From positions 107,762,549 through 107,826,548 of the forward strand of contig CM043953.1 of the NCBI GenBank assembly GCA_014529385.2: a DNA stretch of 64,000 bases, written 5' to 3'. Origin of the DNA: Adiantum capillus-veneris (taxonomy: Eukaryota > Streptophyta > Polypodiopsida > Polypodiales > Pteridaceae). The first letter of the stretch is position 1, and every line of letters starts with the position of its first letter. Shown here piece by piece: positions 62,248 to 64,000 of this stretch. The position numbers and the translations under genes are program-made. A model generated the notes under the pieces. It was not told the origin of the DNA, did not search any database, and was given only the letters and a program-made list of their open reading frames with translations.

Positions 62248-64000
62248 GTCCCCAGTTTCTACTGCTTGTTTTTCACTATTCTTTCCTTTAGTGTTTAACA
62301 GGTTATCAATAACTACATCTTCACAGCTGGTTTTATGGTAAGGTGCCGTTCTAGTTGTATGTTTTAGGTTGCAAAGTGTGCATCATTACGGGTAAATGAA
62401 AATTATGTTCAACCTCCAGGTACACATATGATTTGGTTTATTTCCATTTTTGAATATGCTTTGCTTGACTTTTTAAAGTCGAATGAATACGTTTGATTGC
62501 TTTCATCCATTTTTCTCTTCAAAGACATGACAAAGTCATGTAAGAGCAAAGAATTTTGGGCCACAGTGTCCCAAATACATTTTTGCATAATGCAGTTATG
62601 AACCTATATGTAGGGTTTTGTTTGGCACATGTTGTCACATGGGATACAACATGGTTTAGGAACTCAAGGAGTTCTGTTTAGCTAGTGTGGAGGAAGGTTA
62701 ATGAGGGTCCCTCTCATGCACATCATAGCATGTTTGGAGCTACCTCCACACACAAGTACATCTCGTACTTCAAGGATAATCTTTTTTTAGACATCCTTAG
62801 TTGAGACATATTCTACATGTGGAGAATATAAGTCTATGGGATTGACATTGGCGCCCGCTACTTCAATTATGTGTCGAGAAAGTCCCTGGGTGCAGGTAAA
62901 ATCCATTTTATAGACCATTTTGAGCACGTAGTATCATGAACAATTTCAATGGCAAAAAATTATCGGGTACTTAGAACGACTTGTTAAGGTTACAAGTGCT
63001 GCTAAAACAACATTAATGGATGGTTGTTTATGCATATAGGAAGGCTATGTGTTGTTAATGAAAATGTTTCATTGTTTGTACCTAGGAGTGACTTATGTTT
63101 CATATTCTATTATGGTTCAAACGTTTTAGCAAGGCTTGCAAATGATTGCAGTAGAGAGTTTTTAGTTTCTTTCTAGAATTATTTAAAATCCTCTTCCATG
63201 TGTGCTACTAGCATCACATTCTCCATAAGTATTGGCAAGTATGATCATGAATATGCCTCAGGATATGCATGTTTGGATTTGTTTTTGCTAAATGCATGTA
63301 CTTTAGGTGTTATGGGCCCTAGTGTTTAGCAAAGGTTGATTTGGAGCGTCATGCACATTCATGACATAGATCTAACAATCACCAATAGAGGTCATGGATC
63401 GGTTTGGGTGCTTGTGTATCTTTCAAGTTAGCTAAGATGGTTATTCATAACATTGTTGATTTCTCATCAATGTTGTAAGGCACTGTGATCCTTGTTTACT
63501 AGTCATCTGGGATGACTGCCTGTAAACGGTGGGGAAACACACCTAACACACCTCAGTACCATCATTTATCCAAAGAGGATAAGTAGATTACAAGTGTATA
63601 ATCTTGTGCTAAAGGATATGTGAAGAGCGTACATTAGTACCAAGAAATCCAATTCAAAAGCATGTATCACTCTAGTTGGAGTTTGCTTACCATCCTAGAT
63701 TTAGTCTCTTCGTGTTTAAGTGAGGTTCTCAACCTTGAACACTATGTATGGTGGGGTTGTTTAGTGATGTGATAAGATAACAAGTCAAGGACTTAAGTTT
63801 TGTCGACAAGTTACATCAACCATTTACTTTCATGGAAAGTGCAAAGAGGTACTCTTTTTGGGTACATCTTAGTTGTGCTAATACTTTTAGCATACTCAAG
63901 TAAGTTCTAAATGGAGTCTATTGCTATGATGGATATGAGCCGGTTACACAAGACGGTTGCAAGGAGACAACAATGTGGAAAATCAAGATTTTATTCTTGG
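62248..64000. other. Non-coding; possible gypsy LTR end and PBS
   Basis: No supported ORF. At 62844-62860 gaca t tggcgcccgcta has the same layout as 9766-9780 (LTR end, one t, tggcgcc), so a plus-strand gypsy element may begin here and run out of the window. Only one LTR could be inspected. Confidence 0.3.

Overview
This window is nuclear DNA of a land plant: GT-AG introns in a sugar-transporter gene, LTR retrotransposons with the tRNA-iMet primer-binding site typical of plants, LINE and Mutator-like remnants, and many (GA/CT)n microsatellites. The dense nesting of retroelements suggests a large, repeat-rich genome. A seed-free plant such as a fern or lycophyte is a guess from the look of the elements and cannot be proven here.

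Layout. 1-2.4 kb: remnants of a gypsy-type gag with its primer-binding site and LTR (minus strand). 3.0-7.6 kb: the only apparently intact host gene, a five-exon STP-type sugar/H+ symporter (plus strand, 517 aa), with one hairpin MITE in its 5' flank and another in intron 1. 7.6-9.9 kb: non-coding LTR-retroelement debris ending in a gypsy-type PBS. 9.9-15.5 kb: an LTR element carrying only gag plus an acidic ORF. 15.5-23.5 kb: a gypsy polymerase cut exactly in its RT gene by a 5.9-kb non-autonomous gypsy element (CCAAA target duplication). 24.0-27.2 kb: a decayed Mutator-like transposase. 28.4-33.1 kb: a many-exon gene, now a pseudogene, encoding a ParB/sulfiredoxin-like domain followed by a DNA N4/N6-methylase-like domain. 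33.5-34.2 kb: a 255-bp tandem repeat. 34.2-36.6 kb: a second gag remnant related to the first. 36.6-44.9 kb: a LINE split by a complete 4.4-kb copia element (TTAGG target duplication). 44.9-54.8 kb: a Tat-type gypsy element with long LTRs, its 5' LTR joined to a copia fragment (to 55.9 kb). 55.9-58.6 kb: non-coding. 58.6-62.2 kb: a very young non-autonomous copia element (LTRs differ at 3 of 189 sites, CCAGG duplication). 62.2-64 kb: non-coding, with a possible gypsy PBS.

Most interesting points. (1) The ParB-methylase gene has a bacterial or phage-like domain combination in a spliced plant context. (2) Three different LTR families independently keep gag (with or without protease) but carry an unfamiliar, mostly acidic ORF where RT and integrase should be. 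(3) Several elements keep one uninterrupted frame broken only by nonsense codons that C-to-T transitions explain. (4) The sugar transporter keeps its proton-coupling pair but has replaced several sugar-contacting residues.

No tRNA, rRNA or CRISPR array was recognised.
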